DNA from: a virus
DNA length: 64,000 bases
IMG/VR virus record: IMGVR_UViG_3300028024_000008
Coordinates: 1-64,000 of that record
Reading direction: 5' to 3' (one strand)
Shown here: piece by piece, positions 1-6,645 of the stretch
How the letters are laid out: every line of letters starts with the position of its first letter
Position numbering within the stretch: the first letter of the stretch is position 1
Notes under the pieces: generated by a model
Database searches by the model: none
What the model saw: the letters and a program-made list of their open reading frames with translations, nothing else
Told to the model about the DNA's origin: nothing
Position numbers and translations under genes: made by a program

Positions 1-521
1 CCCCCCACGCTGGCCCGCACGCTGGCCCCCACGCTGGCCCCCACGCTGTCCCACACGCTGTCCCACACGCTGGCCCCCACGCTGTCCCACACGCTGGCCC
101 ACACGCTGGCCCGCACGCTGTCCCACACGCTGTCCCGCACGCTGTCCCCCACGCTGTCCCGCACGCTGTCCCCCACGCTGTCCCGCACGCTGTCCCCCAC
201 GCTGTCCCACACGCTGTCCCACACGCTGTCCCACACGCTGTCCCACACGCTGGCCCGCACGCTGTCCCCTATTTCGACCTCGAGCTTCTTGCGAAGCTCT
301 CGGTCGGTCAGAATCGCGTACCAAATGGCACCAGCCATCGGTGAAGTGGAGAAAACTACCCTCGGCTTCGGCAGACCGGCAGCCTGATAGGCGAGCTCGA
401 TCGCTTTTTCCGCGCGGTCACGGTCCATCGGCTCTGTCGAAAGCCCGATCTGCGTCCATTTATCCGTCCAGACCGGCAAGAGTGCGGTTTGTTCCGGTGT
501 CAATTTTTCGATGCGAGCCAC
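1..521 (-). CDS. DUF6745-type repeat protein, N-terminal part (runs off window start)
   Basis: The minus-strand frame is open from a GTG at 521 to the window edge. A perfect AGGAGG lies at 527-532, five bases before the GTG. The N-terminus (MARIEKLTPEQTALLPVW) and the conserved stretch around residues 21-80 match proteins annotated as DUF6745. From about residue 85 the chain becomes 4-residue repeats such as WDSV, GDSV and RASV, which is typical of this family. The C-terminal half is found at the other window end (63385-64000), which implies the molecule is circular or the contig was opened here. Function is unknown. The gene follows a small conserved partner (583-918) in the early left operon. 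The family and frame are clear; the missing junction cannot be seen. Confidence 0.85.
   Translation of the reverse strand, partial: MARIEKLTPEQTALLPVWTDKWTQIGLSTEPMDRDRAEKAIELAYQAAGLPKPRVVFSTSPMAGAIWYAILTDRELRKKLEVEIGDSVRASVWDSVWDSVWDSVWDSVGDSVRDSVGDSVRDSVGDSVRDSVWDSVRASVWASVWDSVGASVWDSVWDSVGASVGASVRASVG
6..269. repeat. 22-copy tandem repeat of a 12-bp unit
   Basis: The unit CACGCTGKCCCN is repeated without interruption about 22 times at an exact 12-bp period. Variation is limited to T/G at one position and the last base. Because 12 is a multiple of 3, copy number can change without a frameshift. On the minus strand every unit encodes four residues of the form (R/G/W)-(D/A)-S-V inside the DUF6745 gene. 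The array reaches the window start, so the true copy number is unknown. Confidence 0.97.
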
Positions 522-582
522 GATATCCTCCTGATAATCCGTGCGAGGACCGGCGCACCGGCCCTCTGACAGACCATCAGGA

Positions 583-918
583 TCAATCGGCGACGTTGCG
601 GATGGCCTGGGGCGAGTACTCCCGCTGGATCGTCACGTCGTAATGACCGGCGGGCAGCTGGATGGTCGCATGCTCTTCATGTTGCAGGGCGGCGCCGGCC
701 GGGTCGGCAATGCTGAGATAGGTCGCGCCGCCGTTGCCGCTATCACGGAACAGCTTGACCTTGGGATTGTGGATCGCATGGCTGTGGCCGGTGACTTCAC
801 CATAGGCAAGGACAACGGCGCCCTTGTCCCGCGGCACTTCGGTGGCGACCGCGACCGGTTCGGCGCGCTCACGAATCAGCACGTCACCCTGGCGGTAGAG
901 CTTCAATTTCTTGGTCAT
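583..918 (-). CDS. Conserved small partner of DUF6745 protein
   Basis: The product has 111 residues starting MTKKLKLYRQGDVL. I chose the ATG at 918 because GAGGAG sits six bases upstream; the in-frame ATG at 954 has no comparable site. The chain has motifs RQGDVLI, GEVTGHSHAI, ALQHEEHA and a C-terminal REYSPQAIRNVAD. From memory this protein is commonly encoded next to DUF6745 proteins in phages and bacterial genomes. The conserved histidines (GHSHAI, HEEH) could bind a metal, but this is inference. It ends 61 bases before the DUF6745 start, so the two are probably co-transcribed. Function unknown. Confidence 0.85.
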   Translation of the reverse strand: MTKKLKLYRQGDVLIRERAEPVAVATEVPRDKGAVVLAYGEVTGHSHAIHNPKVKLFRDSGNGGATYLSIADPAGAALQHEEHATIQLPAGHYDVTIQREYSPQAIRNVAD

Positions 919-950
919 GGTCATCTCCTCAAAAGATGGGTTGGGTGATC

Positions 951-2189
951 TCACATCACGCCGATCGAGACGGCGTGTTTCTTCAGTTTCTCGAAGCGCT
1001 CGATGATCGGCTTGCTGGCCGGGTCATCAGCCTTGCGGAGGACAACCGTGAATCCTTCGTTGAAGGATTCGATGTTGTCGGAGGTCCAGATATCGTGCGG
1101 TTCCGGAAAGGTCGCGACGATGTTCTCCATCTTGTCGAGCCAGCCGGTGATGCTCGGAATCGTCTCGACGGTCGTCGTCCGGGGATCATAGAAATCGAGG
1201 CCCTTGCCGCCCTCCGGCTGCTTTCCTTCGGCGGGGCTTTGGTGCTTTGCCGGCTCCCCGCTGCCGTCCGTGCCGGCCTCGGCGTTTGCGCCCTGCGAAT
1301 CCGGACGCGCTTTATTCTTGTTTTTGTCCTCGTCTGGCCGGCCGTCGCCCTGATCGGCATCGGTGGCATCCTTACGGAATTGCGCCTGAGTCGGACGGTC
1401 GGGCGCCTGAGTCGGTGTGATCACCTCGACGCCGCCACCAAGATCGATGGTATGGCCTTCCATCTCGTCATTCGTCATCCAATCGCCGACCTCTTCGGGG
1501 AATGCCGCGCGCAAGGCAGAGGCCTCGGCGACCTTCTCCAGCATGAAACTCGGCTTGCGGGACCATATGTCATTGGGCAGATCGGTCTTGCCCTGCCGGC
1601 CATAGCTCTCGACGAATTTCACCCGGGGGCCCGGATAGGCGCGGGGCGTGCCGGCGCGGTCGAGCCGATAGAGCGTCACCTCGCACCAGTCCGGCGCGAT
1701 GACCTCGACAGTCTTTTCCGGCTGCTTGACCTTGTTGCCGTTTTCCCAGACCTCAGGAGAGCCCTTGAAGATGAATTTCTTGTCCGGGCCCCAGGTCGGC
1801 TTATCCTTGCCGGCATAATCTGCCGTCCGAAACGCGGTGGTGCGCAGCTCGCCGATGCCGGGCCAGACGGTATCGACCATGCGGCGCAGCTGGTTGGAGT
1901 AGATCGGTACGATATGGACGACGCGCTTGAAGGGGTCGAGCTTTCGCGCCCGGCAATAGCTGAGGGCCAGGAGGATGCTGTCAACCGATGTCGCCAGCGG
2001 GTAGCAAGCATCGATCAGCGCCCGCCACATGCCTTCATTGATCTCCGGAAACTGCCGCTGCACCTCTGGATGCCAGGGCAGGCGAGGGGCCGGCAATGGC
2101 GCCAGCTGGCCCTTGCTCTGCGGCTCCTGCGCGAAGCCCTGGTCCTGCTGCTGCGGGCGTTCCTTGGTCTGTGTGTTCTGCTTAGCCAT
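951..2189 (-). CDS. bet: RecT/Bet-family single-strand annealing protein
   Basis: This 412-residue protein would anneal complementary single DNA strands during phage recombination or recombination-dependent replication. Residues about 35-245 form the RecT/Bet core: SVDSILLALSYCRARKLDPF (69-88), the IYSNQLRRMVDTVWPGIGEL region, and the family signature MLEKVAEASALRAAFPE (216-232). The N-terminal 30 residues are Gln-rich. The C-terminal third is charged and low in complexity, then ends in a more conserved stretch. The start is supported by GGGGAAAGCC nine bases upstream. In lambda the comparable gene (bet) also lies in the PL operon beside an exonuclease; no recognisable exonuclease gene is adjacent here. 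A RuvC-like resolvase is encoded in the right operon. Confidence 0.9.
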   Translation of the reverse strand: MAKQNTQTKERPQQQDQGFAQEPQSKGQLAPLPAPRLPWHPEVQRQFPEINEGMWRALIDACYPLATSVDSILLALSYCRARKLDPFKRVVHIVPIYSNQLRRMVDTVWPGIGELRTTAFRTADYAGKDKPTWGPDKKFIFKGSPEVWENGNKVKQPEKTVEVIAPDWCEVTLYRLDRAGTPRAYPGPRVKFVESYGRQGKTDLPNDIWSRKPSFMLEKVAEASALRAAFPEEVGDWMTNDEMEGHTIDLGGGVEVITPTQAPDRPTQAQFRKDATDADQGDGRPDEDKNKNKARPDSQGANAEAGTDGSGEPAKHQSPAEGKQPEGGKGLDFYDPRTTTVETIPSITGWLDKMENIVATFPEPHDIWTSDNIESFNEGFTVVLRKADDPASKPIIERFEKLKKHAVSIGVM

Positions 2190-2233
2190 GCTGGCTTTCC
2201 CCGGATGATGGATGGTGAAATATCGAACTGGCG

Positions 2234-2581
2234 TTAGGTGGTGGCGTCGGTCCTACGGAAGCCGCTGCAGCTGCCGTCACCTTCGATCACGGCGACAATC
2301 GGGCCCCACCCTTTGTGAGGGCCTTCGCTGAAGATGCCGCAGAAGCCATTAATGACGCCGAGAAAACCGACGACGGGCTGGTTATCAGCGAAGTTCGCTT
2401 CATAGGCCCCGGGAGCGCTCTTGAGATCGCCCCAGATACCAGCCTGCACAGTCGGATGACCGAGGACGTCAAGGTTGCATGGCACCCTGGCTGCGACCAG
2501 CTTGCCCATGCCGACTGGATCGAGCTTGGCCAAGGTGTCCAGGAAGGTGACGAGGTCGTCCGTTGCGGGATGAATTGCCAT
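2234..2581 (-). CDS. Hypothetical protein between RecT and coiled-coil protein
   Basis: The 115-residue product begins MAIHPATDDLVTFLDTL, with AAGGAG eight bases before the ATG. Residues about 30-60 contain RVPCNLDVLGHPTVQ, and the C-terminal half is glycine-rich with a KGWGPIVAVIEGDG stretch. Small proteins with an RVPCN...HPTVQ pattern occur near annealing-protein genes in other alphaproteobacterial phages, as far as I recall, but I know of no function. It lies between the RecT gene and the coiled-coil gene in the same operon. No signal peptide or membrane segment is visible. Confidence 0.8.
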   Translation of the reverse strand: MAIHPATDDLVTFLDTLAKLDPVGMGKLVAARVPCNLDVLGHPTVQAGIWGDLKSAPGAYEANFADNQPVVGFLGVINGFCGIFSEGPHKGWGPIVAVIEGDGSCSGFRRTDATT

Positions 2582-2592
2582 CGTGAGACTCC

Positions 2593-3801
2593 TTAGCGGA
2601 CGACCGTATTGACGTCCTCGAAGATGATGACGCCGGCCAGTTCGCGGCCATCGGCGTCGACGTAAGAGCGGATCGCGCGCTCCAGCGCCGCCTGGTCGAA
2701 ATGCTGCGCCAGCTTCAGGATGTCACCGCGCAATGCGGCCATATCGGTGATCTGGAAATCCCAGTCGGTGCGGAGAGATGCCGTGGCGCCGTGATCGCCG
2801 CGGACCTGGCCGAATTCATGGGGCTTCGCCTCGATGACGCGGGTTTCCTTGACGATCGCCGCCGTCTCGCGCTCAGAAGCCTGCACGACGCGGGCGTCGG
2901 CCTTTTCGACCTTCTTGGCGCCGGCTTCTTCGGCCAATTTGATCCGGGCGGCATTCCGTTCTTCCTGCTCCAGGCGCTGGCGCTCCAGCCGGGTCTGTTC
3001 CTCGGCCGCCGCCAGCCGCTCGCGCTCAGCCTTCAGCCGATCGGCCTCGGCAGCTTTGCGCTGGCGCTCGGCAGCTTCCTCGGCTTCCTTGGCCGCCTTG
3101 ACCGCGGCATCGCGCTTGCGGCCCGCCTCGGCGGCCTCCTCGATCGCTTTGCGGCGGTCTTCCTCGGCCCTGGCCCGGGCCTGCTCAGCCTCCTGCCGCT
3201 GGCGCTCGGCCGCTGCCGCCCGCTCCTTGGCCTCACGTTCCAATGCCTCGGCCTGGCGCTGGCGCTCCTCGGTCTCGCGGCGCTGCGCATCGGCCTTTTC
3301 ACGGGCTTCACGGGCGATGCGCTCGGCTTCCTCGCGCGCCGCCGCCGCTTTGGCTTCCTCTTCCTTGCGCAGCCGCTCGGCCTCTTCGCGCTTTTTACGG
3401 GCCTCTTCCTCGGCGAGTTTGCGCTTGCGGTCGGCCTCCTTCTCCTGAAAGACCTGCAGGCGGCTCTCGACCGTCTCCTTGTCCTTTTTCAAAAGATTGA
3501 TCGGCTTCATGAAAAGGTTCTGCACGGCGGCGGCGGCGTTATCATGCGGCGCCTTCTCCGCGGCGCGGGTGGTGTTGAGATCCTTGACGCCGTAACCGAT
3601 CTGCTTGGCGAAATCGGCCGCCTTGCGGGCCGTCTCCTCGTCATCGATCGTCTCCGGCACCGCGCCCATGCCGGCATGCAGATCATTCGCCCGCTTGAAC
3701 AGGAAATCGTGCTTTTCCTGCAGGTTGTCGACGATCTGCTGTTCAGCGGAAACGACGGCAATATTGGTGAGATCCGGGATCTCGGCGACGGCAACGCTCA
3801 T
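2593..3801 (-). CDS. Coiled-coil phage protein of the RecT neighbourhood
   Basis: The product has 402 residues. Residues 1-115 are a conserved globular part beginning MSVAVAEIPDLTNIAVV. Residues about 118-300 are almost wholly Glu/Lys/Arg/Ala and should form one long coiled coil. The last 80 residues are globular again (VRGDHGATASLRTDWDF and the end FEDVNTVVR). This C-terminal signature recurs in phage proteins encoded beside RecT-type annealing proteins, so a role in DNA metabolism is likely but unproven. The start is supported by GGAGG 10 bases upstream, and the ATG overlaps the previous stop by four bases (ATGA). The opposite strand is open for 434 codons, an artefact of the repetitive charged codons. 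Confidence 0.85.
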   Translation of the reverse strand: MSVAVAEIPDLTNIAVVSAEQQIVDNLQEKHDFLFKRANDLHAGMGAVPETIDDEETARKAADFAKQIGYGVKDLNTTRAAEKAPHDNAAAAVQNLFMKPINLLKKDKETVESRLQVFQEKEADRKRKLAEEEARKKREEAERLRKEEEAKAAAAREEAERIAREAREKADAQRRETEERQRQAEALEREAKERAAAAERQRQEAEQARARAEEDRRKAIEEAAEAGRKRDAAVKAAKEAEEAAERQRKAAEADRLKAERERLAAAEEQTRLERQRLEQEERNAARIKLAEEAGAKKVEKADARVVQASERETAAIVKETRVIEAKPHEFGQVRGDHGATASLRTDWDFQITDMAALRGDILKLAQHFDQAALERAIRSYVDADGRELAGVIIFEDVNTVVR

Positions 3802-4163
3802 TTACGTGAACCTCCAAAGATAGGCGGCATCTGCCGCAGGTCGACGGGTTTGCGGGGATTGGCTTCCGGCTCGTCGGGGGCATGCTTGGCAGCCCATTGC
3901 CGCAACGCGCAGCGCCAATTGTATTCGGCCTCCGGGGTCGGCTCGCCGGCACACCAGGGCCAGACCTTCTCGATCGGCACCTCTTCATCGCCGAGCAGGG
4001 CATGAAAGGACGGCGACCGATCCAGCAGCTCGCCGGTGTCAGGGTCGCGCGACGGCCGGAACTCGATCTTCACCGGGACCCACGGGCCGCGCTTTATAAG
4101 GCGCATCTTGTAGAGCCCTGGCGTCGGCGTGCTGATATCGTGGGAATCGCGGAGATCAAGCAT
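3798..4163 (-). CDS. Conserved hypothetical phage protein
   Basis: This is a 121-residue protein starting MLDLRDSHDISTPTPGLYK. The ATG at 4163 overlaps the end of the preceding gene by eight bases; the longer frame to 4274 would run deep into that gene and lacks a better ribosome site. The pattern LYKMRLIKRGPWVPVKI..., a Trp-Cys pair (VWPWCAGEP) and the tail NPRKPVDLRQMPPIF are typical of a widespread phage family of unknown function encoded near recombination genes. No metal-site, membrane or export features are evident. Confidence 0.85.
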   Translation of the reverse strand: MLDLRDSHDISTPTPGLYKMRLIKRGPWVPVKIEFRPSRDPDTGELLDRSPSFHALLGDEEVPIEKVWPWCAGEPTPEAEYNWRCALRQWAAKHAPDEPEANPRKPVDLRQMPPIFGGSRK

Positions 4164-4341
4164 TCCGTTTGCGCTTCCCAGAACGTTCGGCGGCGCGGCG
4201 GCTGGCCTCGGTCTCGGCGATGACCTGTTCGACACCTTCGCGGTAGATGCGGAAGTTGCCAAGATGTTGGTCACACCAGGCCATTTGCTTCGGGCCGAGA
4301 CCGCGCGGCTTGCCGGCCGGCTTCAGGGCGACGGCTACCAT
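4156..4341 (-). CDS. Small basic hypothetical protein
   Basis: The product is 61 residues, MVAVALKPAGKPRGLGPKQM to KRKRNA. The ATG at 4341 overlaps the stop of the upstream micro-ORF as ATGGTAG, and the gene overlaps the next start by eight bases, so it is translationally coupled on both sides. It is very basic, with a central helix-prone segment (RIYREGVEQVIAETEASRRAAER) that I describe rather than assign. Function unknown. Confidence 0.7.
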   Translation of the reverse strand: MVAVALKPAGKPRGLGPKQMAWCDQHLGNFRIYREGVEQVIAETEASRRAAERSGKRKRNA

Positions 4342-4457
4342 GCCAGCACCCATGACCAGGCGATATAGACGCCGAGACCGGCGGCCAGGATGACGAATTG
4401 CGCAAGGCCGCCCCAGGTCAGGGCATGGGCTACTGCGTTGCGTGTATCGCGTTTCAA
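4335..4457 (-). CDS. 40-residue single-span membrane micro-protein (TTG start)
   Basis: A TTG at 4457 with GGAG seven bases upstream opens a 40-codon frame. The TTG overlaps the previous stop (TTGA), and the stop overlaps the next ATG, as throughout this operon. After a short basic N-terminus (MKRDTRNAVAH), residues about 16-39 are hydrophobic (GLAQFVILAAGLGVYIAWSW) and should form one transmembrane helix. Function unknown; the coupling at both ends argues that it is a real gene. Confidence 0.65.
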   Translation of the reverse strand: MKRDTRNAVAHALTWGGLAQFVILAAGLGVYIAWSWVLAW

Positions 4458-4678
4458 GCTGCGTCTCCATCATTAGGGGCTGGACTGAAACGAATCGTCT
4501 CGCCTCGAAGGGCGAGGGCGTGCCGGCTGTTCTGCCGCAGGCGAAAGCTCGGGCCGATATCGACCAGGCGCCAGAGCTTCTCCTTGTGCTGGCGATGCGC
4601 GGTAAGCTCGACGATCGGCTGTGCCAGCTCGGAGCTGGCCTGCCAATAGGCGCGCGTCTTTTCCTCGAGATAGCTCAT
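4454..4678 (-). CDS. Small hypothetical protein
   Basis: A 74-residue protein, MSYLEEKTRAYWQASSELAQ and onward. The ATG at 4678 overlaps the preceding stop by four bases, which fixes the start. The sequence is polar with a helical first half and a His/Lys stretch (LTAHRQHKEKLW). No family recognised. Confidence 0.75.
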   Translation of the reverse strand: MSYLEEKTRAYWQASSELAQPIVELTAHRQHKEKLWRLVDIGPSFRLRQNSRHALALRGETIRFSPAPNDGDAA

Positions 4679-5013
4679 GCGATCACCGTCGATGCGTCCC
4701 ACTCGGCGCGGATGGCTTCGGCGACCATCTTCTCGGCGAGGCGCAGATCACCTCGCTCCATAGCCTCGAAATGCGCGGTGCCGTCGAGGCGATTGAAACG
4801 AGCGCGTTCGATCACGTCAGATGGACAATTCTGGCCAATGAGCACAAACCAATGATGGCCACCGAATTGGTCCTCCGCGCGCTTGATCGTGACAAGTGGC
4901 TCTACAATTGGCCTCACATGCATGATCGATGAGGCCCGCACGATCGACGGCGCAACGATCAGCCCAGCGGCCATGCGCAGCAACTGACGGCGAGGAAGGA
5001 CGAGACCGGTCAT
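4675..5013 (-). CDS. Small protein with twin-arginine-like N-terminus
   Basis: The product has 112 residues. The ATG at 5013 overlaps the previous stop (ATGA), excluding the longer frame to 5103. Residues 1-29 look like a Tat-type signal: LPRRQLLRMAAGLIVAPSIV with an Arg pair ahead of a moderately hydrophobic stretch and AAGLIVAPSIVRASS before a possible cleavage point. The remainder includes EDQFGGHHWFVLIGQNC and a helical C-terminus (RLAEKMVAEAIRAEW). Similar RR-leader proteins occur in other alphaproteobacterial phages as hypothetical proteins. Export of an early phage protein is unexpected; the export call is inference from the N-terminus. Confidence 0.8.
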   Translation of the reverse strand: MTGLVLPRRQLLRMAAGLIVAPSIVRASSIMHVRPIVEPLVTIKRAEDQFGGHHWFVLIGQNCPSDVIERARFNRLDGTAHFEAMERGDLRLAEKMVAEAIRAEWDASTVIA

Positions 5014-5252
5014 ATGCCGGCACCCGCGTAGAGCGCCAAGGCGGGCGGCGTCATGCCGATGACAAAGCCCTCGGCATCGGTCTGATCGGCAAGATAGCTC
5101 CACCAGCTGCGGACCCGGATCGCCAGCTGGCGCTCGCCGCAGACGTCCTCGACGGCATGGACGACATAAAGACCCTGCGGCGTATGGCTGAAGCCCTCCG
5201 CCATCATGATCTGATCGCCGGGCGTCAGGTCTTCGAGCTTGATCTGCCGCAT
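5010..5252 (-). CDS. Small conserved protein, tandem paralogue A
   Basis: The product is 80 residues, MRQIKLEDLTPGDQIMMAEG and onward. The ATG at 5252 follows the previous stop after one base. It aligns along its whole length with the next gene upstream (5254-5493): both have (V/I)KL(N/E)DL(K/T)PGDQ, a Gly-Phe-rich turn, an xVYxVE-type strand, and an ending (F/Y)(V/L)IG(M/L)T. This is a clear tandem duplication. The fold looks like an all-beta small domain. Function unknown. Confidence 0.8.
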   Translation of the reverse strand: MRQIKLEDLTPGDQIMMAEGFSHTPQGLYVVHAVEDVCGERQLAIRVRSWWSYLADQTDAEGFVIGMTPPALALYAGAGI

Positions 5253-5253
5253 C

Positions 5254-5493
5254 TCAGTGCACCTGCATGCCGGCGGCACGCGTCAGGCCGATGAGATAGC
5301 CGTCATCGCCCTCCTGGCCAGCGAGGTCATGCCAGCCCGAGGCGCATTTGATGGCGTAATACGGCGTACCGTCGCGGCCTTCGACTTCATAGACGGTATG
5401 AACGCCGCCTTCGATGCGGGTGAAGCCGTTATCGGCGACCAGCTGGTCGCCCGGCTTGAGATCATTGAGCTTGACGCGCGAGATAGTACTCAT
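5254..5493 (-). CDS. Small conserved protein, tandem paralogue B
   Basis: The product is 79 residues, MSTISRVKLNDLKPGDQLVA and onward. The ATG at 5493 overlaps the stop of the upstream micro-ORF (ATGA). It is the sister of 5010-5252, with the same KL-DL-PGDQ start and a YLIGLT end. The GDQLVADNGFT pattern is found in small phage proteins of unknown role. Both copies are kept intact, which suggests each is used or that they form a heteromer. Confidence 0.8.
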   Translation of the reverse strand: MSTISRVKLNDLKPGDQLVADNGFTRIEGGVHTVYEVEGRDGTPYYAIKCASGWHDLAGQEGDDGYLIGLTRAAGMQVH

Positions 5494-5633
5494 CCGAACA
5501 CCTCTCTTAGCAGTGCCAGCGCGCCGAACACGCTGACGAAGAAGGCCACCAGCAGCCAAAAGTAGAAGGGCGCCGCACTCGGCCGCGCGGCATTCTCATT
5601 GGCGGGTTTACGGACGCCGATCTCATCCATCAT
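5490..5633 (-). CDS. 47-residue membrane micro-protein
   Basis: The frame starts with ATGATGGATGAG; the ATG at 5633 overlaps the previous stop as ATGA. The first 22 residues are polar. They are followed by a hydrophobic span PFYFWLLVAFFVSVFGALAL and a short basic tail, giving one transmembrane helix. The stop overlaps the following ATG. Function unknown. Its size and position beside another hydrophobic micro-ORF suggest a small membrane-active protein, which is inference. Confidence 0.65.
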   Translation of the reverse strand: MMDEIGVRKPANENAARPSAAPFYFWLLVAFFVSVFGALALLREVFG

Positions 5634-5767
5634 CGACCGCCCAGCACGAAGATCTTCAAGGCGAGCCACGTCGCGTCGAGGAAGAACGACCCGACCATGA
5701 TGCGGAAGATGAAGGCGAGGCCGGGATTGTGGATCGGTGCCCAGAGCCAGTTGACAAGACGCAGCAT
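5630..5767 (-). CDS. 45-residue hydrophobic micro-protein
   Basis: The ATG at 5767 directly abuts the sigma-factor stop (TGAATG), and the stop overlaps the next ATG. The product MLRLVNWLWAPIHNPGLAFI... has two hydrophobic patches and the pattern FLDATWLALKIFVLGGR. It is probably membrane-associated. No family recognised; coding status rests on coupling and composition. Confidence 0.6.
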   Translation of the reverse strand: MLRLVNWLWAPIHNPGLAFIFRIMVGSFFLDATWLALKIFVLGGR

Positions 5768-6253
5768 TCAGCAGCCCTCCGCCCAGGCCATCAAATCGCT
5801 GCGCGTGCGGGAAATGCGCGATCGCACGGTCCCGACCGGCACCTGTTGGATCTCAGCAATCGTCTCGTATTTCTCGCCCTCACCGGCCAGATAGAATGCG
5901 ACACGGCGTTCCATGGGAAACCTGGCCGAGCCAGCCATAATCTCGCTGACGAAGACCGCATCTTCCTGCCGGGCCGGAGAGATGACGGCTGCTGGCGACA
6001 GATCCGGATCAAGTTGGACGGTCGGCCGACGCGCTGCCTTGCGGCTATCGTTGATGAAGCCGTTCTTCAGGATGACAAAGAGCCATGCAGCGAGGTTGGT
6101 CCCGGGCTTGAATGATTCCTCATGGCGGAGCGCCCGCTCGAGTGTGTCCTGCAGCAGATCCTCAGCGGCGGACCGGTTGCGGGTAAGCTTCATCGCCGCC
6201 GCGAACAGCATCGGCATGGCGGCGAGCAGCCCGTCGTTGAAGGGCGCGGTCAT
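5768..6253 (-). CDS. ECF-type RNA polymerase sigma factor
   Basis: This 161-residue protein has the two-domain layout of ECF sigma factors, which direct host RNA polymerase to special promoters. Sigma region 2 covers about residues 14-70 (RSAAEDLLQDTLERAL, then AAWLFVILKN). A linker of about 40 residues follows. Region 4 covers about 112-158, with the helix-turn-helix KYETIAEIQQVPVGTVRSRI. No anti-sigma gene is recognisable next to it. The start overlaps the previous stop by four bases. Position in the PL operon suggests that it turns on a later gene class or redirects host transcription; the target promoters are not identified. Capture from a host EcfG/ECF paralogue is likely. Confidence 0.9.
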   Translation of the reverse strand: MTAPFNDGLLAAMPMLFAAAMKLTRNRSAAEDLLQDTLERALRHEESFKPGTNLAAWLFVILKNGFINDSRKAARRPTVQLDPDLSPAAVISPARQEDAVFVSEIMAGSARFPMERRVAFYLAGEGEKYETIAEIQQVPVGTVRSRISRTRSDLMAWAEGC

Positions 6254-6645
6254 AGGCCACCCGCCCGCGCGGTGGCCCGCTGGATCTGCGAGAGCAGGGC
6301 GGGGATGCCTTCCTGCAGCGCGTTATCCTCGAAGCCGGAGATGAAGCTTTCTGCCGCCTGCAGCGCCCTCAGCATCTCCGCCTCGATCGGCCGATCGGCC
6401 TCCGTCACCGGTTCGGCGACGGCCTCGCGCAAGGTCTGCTCGGCCTCGGCGATGAAGGAAGCATTACTGGCACCGCCGATCTGCCGAAGCCGGTCGGTCA
6501 GGTTTTCGAGGGTGCGATAGAGCTGCTCGCCGTGGCCGCGAACGCGCCGCGCCAGCTCGGCATCCTTGGCGCGGGCTGCGATCATCTCGGCCTGCGGGAT
6601 CTTGCCGTCATAGGAGGAATGGAGGCAGTCGACATAGCTGATCAT
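6250..6645 (-). CDS. Hypothetical protein upstream of sigma factor
   Basis: The product has 131 residues beginning MISYVDCLHSSYDGKIPQAE. Most of it appears alpha-helical and acidic (residues 45-115), with no membrane segment. The gene overlaps its neighbours by four bases on both sides. A helical protein directly before a sigma gene could be an anti-sigma or partner protein, but no anti-sigma motif (for example a zinc HxxxCxxC) is visible, so this is only a possibility. Confidence 0.75.
   Translation of the reverse strand: MISYVDCLHSSYDGKIPQAEMIAARAKDAELARRVRGHGEQLYRTLENLTDRLRQIGGASNASFIAEAEQTLREAVAEPVTEADRPIEAEMLRALQAAESFISGFEDNALQEGIPALLSQIQRATARAGGL

Noticed and set aside
6-269. A CRISPR array or iteron origin at the window start
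   Set aside because: There are no spacers between units, the period is an exact 12 bp, and the frame fits a DUF6745 coding repeat.
936-4005. Long plus-strand ORFs (936-2237, 433 codons; 2701-4005, 434 codons) over the left operon
   Set aside because: They are antisense to well supported RecT and coiled-coil genes. Their Leu/Arg/Gly-rich translations have no domain logic, and no ribosome sites or operon spacing support them.
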